The notes under the pieces are model-generated. The model worked only from the letters and a program-made list of their open reading frames with translations. It searched no databases and had not been told where the DNA came from. A program made the translations under genes and the position numbers. Below, piece after piece: positions 7,338 through 9,084 of a DNA stretch of 9,084 nt. Source of the DNA: Planctomycetota bacterium (GTDB taxonomy: Bacteria > Planctomycetota > Phycisphaerae > Phycisphaerales > UBA1924); contig JAFLCM010000066.1 in NCBI GenBank assembly GCA_017303565.1, forward strand, positions 1 to 9,084, written 5' to 3'. Positions within the stretch are counted from its first letter, which is position 1; the number at the start of each line of letters is the position of its first letter.

Positions 7338-8123
7338 ATGACAACCGTACAGCGAATGCTCCTGGGAGCGCTCGCGGCAGCCGCCGCGGCGCTGGCCGGC
7401 TGCGGCGCACCCGCCAAGCGCGTGGTGTACCCGGAGCGGCTTCGATCTCCCTACACGCACCAGCCCCAGATGATCTGGGCCGTCGCGCCGCCCCGGAACG
7501 AATCCGGCGTGAGCGTGGTGGACGAACTCGCGGTGGGCGACGCCCTCGCCGAGGAACTCGGGCAGGTGAAGGGGATCGACTGCCTGCCGATCAACCGCAC
7601 GCTCGGCGCCATGCGCGCCCTGCAACTGGGTTCGATCGACACGCCCGCGCAGGCGAAAGCCCTCGCGCGGGCCCTGGGCGCCGACGCCGTGGTGGTCTCG
7701 ACCGTCACGTCGTGGCAGCCCTACCACCCGCCCCGCATCGGACTGAACCTGGCGCTGTTCGCGCCCACGAGCCTCACACCCGATGACGCCTCCCTCGCCG
7801 ACGACCTTCGTGGGCTGCGGGAGGCGGCCTCGTCCGGCGGGCCGGGAAGCCCGAAACCGGGCGGCCCGTCCGGGGCCCTTTCGGGGGTCAGCCTCGTCCT
7901 CGATGCATCCAACACCGCCATCATGGCGAAGGTTCAGACGTACGGGGAAGCAAGGGTCGAGAGGAACGACCCGATGGGCTGGGAACGCTATTCCAAGAGC
8001 ATGTCGCTGTACACGCGGTTCGCGTGTCACACGGCGGTCGAGCGCCTGCTCGACGCCGAACGCTCTCGTCTTTCGCAGAGCACCGTGACACAGGCCGCGG
8101 ACAAGACTGACTCCGCCCGGTAG
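7338..8123 (+). CDS. Putative LpoB/GNA1162/TolB-N-like periplasmic lipoprotein
   Basis: A 261-residue lipoprotein. Residues 1-21 are a short signal peptide with a poly-Ala core and lipobox LAGC, lipidated Cys at 22. Residues ~43-145 look like an alternating alpha/beta domain: a first strand IWAVAPPRNESG (46-57), a helix with DALAEELGQ, a second strand, a helix with AQAKALARALGADAV, and a strand VVVSTVTSWQPYHPPRIGLNL. This pattern recalls LpoB, GNA1162/DUF799-type lipoproteins and the N-domain of TolB, which read like AVLPFxNxS...GADAV. I infer fold resemblance only. A Gly/Pro/Ser-rich loop (~165-181) separates a C-terminal segment with DPMGWERYSKSMSLYTRF (211-228) and a helix VERLLDAERSRL. 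It probably sits on a membrane facing the periplasm. It follows the PD40 lipoprotein gene on the same strand, but a 185-base structured spacer makes co-transcription uncertain. Specific function unknown. Confidence 0.8.
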   Translation: MTTVQRMLLGALAAAAAALAGCGAPAKRVVYPERLRSPYTHQPQMIWAVAPPRNESGVSVVDELAVGDALAEELGQVKGIDCLPINRTLGAMRALQLGSIDTPAQAKALARALGADAVVVSTVTSWQPYHPPRIGLNLALFAPTSLTPDDASLADDLRGLREAASSGGPGSPKPGGPSGALSGVSLVLDASNTAIMAKVQTYGEARVERNDPMGWERYSKSMSLYTRFACHTAVERLLDAERSRLSQSTVTQAADKTDSAR

Positions 8124-8128
8124 TGGGT

Positions 8129-8156
8129 CGCCTTTCGGCGCCCCCCGCCCGGGCGC
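8129..8156 (+). terminator. Possible terminator-like GC hairpins after the second lipoprotein gene
   Basis: Two mutually exclusive hairpins lie just after the stop codon: CGCC (8129-8132) with GGCG (8137-8140) around TTTC, and GCGCCC (8138-8143) with GGGCGC (8151-8156) around CCCGCCC. No T-run follows. Such stems are common by chance in DNA of this composition, so the terminator call is tentative. Confidence 0.3.
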
Positions 8157-8172
8157 TTCGGAAGGAACGACC

Positions 8173-8373
8173 GTGACCCGCCCGCGTATCGAGCACAACC
8201 CCAGGCCGCCGCGCACGCCCAAGGCGTGGCGCATCGGCGTCCCGAGCGACCAGAAGTCGCGCGGGTGGGCCTGCTCCTCGCGCCCGTCGGGCACGCCCAC
8301 CCCCGTCCCGCCTCACGCGGACCGGGGCGACCACCGCACGACTTCTACCCACCGCGGAGTGCCCGGCTCATGA
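8173..8373 (+). CDS. Small hypothetical protein (66 aa), ATGA-coupled to the recombinase gene
   Basis: An unrecognised 66-codon open frame starting with GTG. Three features favour translation: a Shine-Dalgarno-like AAGGA at 8162-8166, six bases before the GTG; third codon positions that are G or C in about 60 of 66 codons; and a stop codon at 8371-8373 overlapping the recombinase ATG at 8370-8372 in a four-base ATGA junction, typical of translational coupling. The product is basic, Pro/Arg-rich, with no signal peptide, membrane segment or known motif; its N-terminal half (WRIGVPSDQKSRGW) looks more protein-like than the low-complexity C-terminal third. It may be a real small protein, a leader peptide feeding ribosomes to the recombinase start, or just an open frame in GC-rich spacer DNA. 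Confidence 0.4.
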   Translation: MTRPRIEHNPRPPRTPKAWRIGVPSDQKSRGWACSSRPSGTPTPVPPHADRGDHRTTSTHRGVPGS

Positions 8374-9084
8374 ACACGCTTCCTCTGATCGACGGCTTCC
8401 TCTCGTACCTGACCGACGAGCGCCACTTCAGCGCGTACACCGCGCGCTGCTACGGCGCCGACCTGCGCCAGCACGTCGAGTTCCTCGCGGACGATTTGGG
8501 CCTCTCACCCGGCGCCGACGCCGAGAAGCAGGCCTACGCCAAGGCCCAGTCCTCGCCCGCCCGCCCCGCGACCGCCGGCGCCCGCTACACCACGCTCACC
8601 GACGCCATCCTCCACGCCGGCGTCGACTCGATCCGCAACTACCTGACGTTCCTCTCGGAGCAGTCCTACAGCCCGGCGACCATGGCCCGCAAGATCGCGA
8701 CCATGCGGTCGTTCTACAAGTGGGCCCTCAAGCGGAACCTGGTCGAGTCGAACCCGATGACGATGATCCGCACGCCCCGCCAGGCCAAGCGCCTGCCCAA
8801 GGCGATCACCGTCGAGCAGATCGAGCAGCTCCTCGCCGCGCCGGACGACCGCGACGCCCTGGGCGCCCGCGACCGCGCCATGCTCGAGACCCTCTACTCC
8901 ACCGGCATCCGCGTCAGCGAACTGGTGGACCTCGCCCTCACCGACCTCGACGAGTCCGGCGAGGCCCTCCGCGTCCGCGGCAAGGGCAAGAAGGAGCGCC
9001 TCGTGCCGCTCGGCTCGCACGCCCTCGCCGCCATCCGCCAGTACCGCGAGGTCCTGGCCCAGGACGAGCGACTCGCCGCCTCGT
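8370..9084 (+). CDS. xerC: Tyrosine recombinase, XerC/XerD family (3' truncated by window edge)
   Basis: Translation from ATG 8370 gives 238 residues before the window ends; the frame has no stop. Residues ~1-130 are the SAM-like core-binding domain (IDGFLSYLTDERHFSAYTARCYGADL, then a second half around ATMARKIATMRSFYKWALKRNL), followed by the family linker NPMTMIRTPRQAKRLPKAIT. The catalytic domain begins at ~146. Visible active-site residues are Arg181 in STGIRVSELVDL and the beta-hairpin Lys in GKGKKERLVPLG (~205-208). HxxR, the second His/Trp and the Tyr nucleophile lie beyond the edge. Residues ~45-83 form an Ala/Pro-rich insertion relative to the E. coli enzymes. Xer enzymes resolve chromosome dimers at dif, but integrases and integron-like enzymes share this fold. 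XerC and XerD cannot be told apart here, so the symbol is tentative. GGAG at 8356-8359 is a weak ribosome site ten bases upstream, consistent with coupling to the overlapping small frame. Confidence 0.9.
   Translation, partial: MNTLPLIDGFLSYLTDERHFSAYTARCYGADLRQHVEFLADDLGLSPGADAEKQAYAKAQSSPARPATAGARYTTLTDAILHAGVDSIRNYLTFLSEQSYSPATMARKIATMRSFYKWALKRNLVESNPMTMIRTPRQAKRLPKAITVEQIEQLLAAPDDRDALGARDRAMLETLYSTGIRVSELVDLALTDLDESGEALRVRGKGKKERLVPLGSHALAAIRQYREVLAQDERLAAS

Noticed and set aside
7104..8300. A 398-codon open frame on the minus strand opposite the second lipoprotein gene.
   Set aside because: No recognisable domain; composition is dominated by Arg and Gly; it spans several intergenic regions and opposes a better-supported gene.

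Overview
The window is a very GC-rich, gene-dense piece of bacterial chromosome in which every supported gene reads on the + strand. Strong G/C preference at third codon positions, a very long multi-PAS kinase, small secreted lipoproteins of TolB/LpoB type and a Xer recombinase with an N-terminal insertion fit a Planctomycetota bacterium, perhaps of the Phycisphaerae. That placement is an inference from style; no taxonomic marker gene is present.

Region 1 (1-5799) is one enormous gene whose 5' end lies outside the window. It encodes a membrane-anchored sensor histidine kinase: an ABC-type substrate-binding-protein-like extracytoplasmic domain, one transmembrane helix, ten consecutive PAS/PAC modules spaced about 127-132 residues apart, and a C-terminal HisKA_2/HWE-type kinase core. 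The last PAS copies are recent enough duplications to share direct DNA repeats. No response regulator is visible, so its partner is unknown.

Region 2 (5800-8123) holds two lipoprotein genes. The first (5890-7152) is a six-repeat PD40/TolB-like beta-propeller. The second (7338-8123) looks like a LpoB/GNA1162/TolB-N-type alpha/beta lipoprotein. Both have clear lipoboxes, so they probably act at a membrane facing the periplasm. Each is preceded by a leader or spacer with inverted repeats; in the first, a hairpin overlaps the ribosome-binding site.

Region 3 (8124-9084) starts with a GC-rich hairpin and a small unrecognised open frame (8173-8373) whose stop overlaps the start of the last gene in an ATGA junction. 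That gene is a XerC/XerD-type tyrosine recombinase (8370 to the window edge), cut off before its HxxR, H/W and Tyr catalytic residues.

I see no insertion sequence, CRISPR array, tRNA or rRNA. I found no convincing novel multi-gene system; the most unusual items are the PAS expansion, the structured spacers, and the small ORF coupled to the recombinase.
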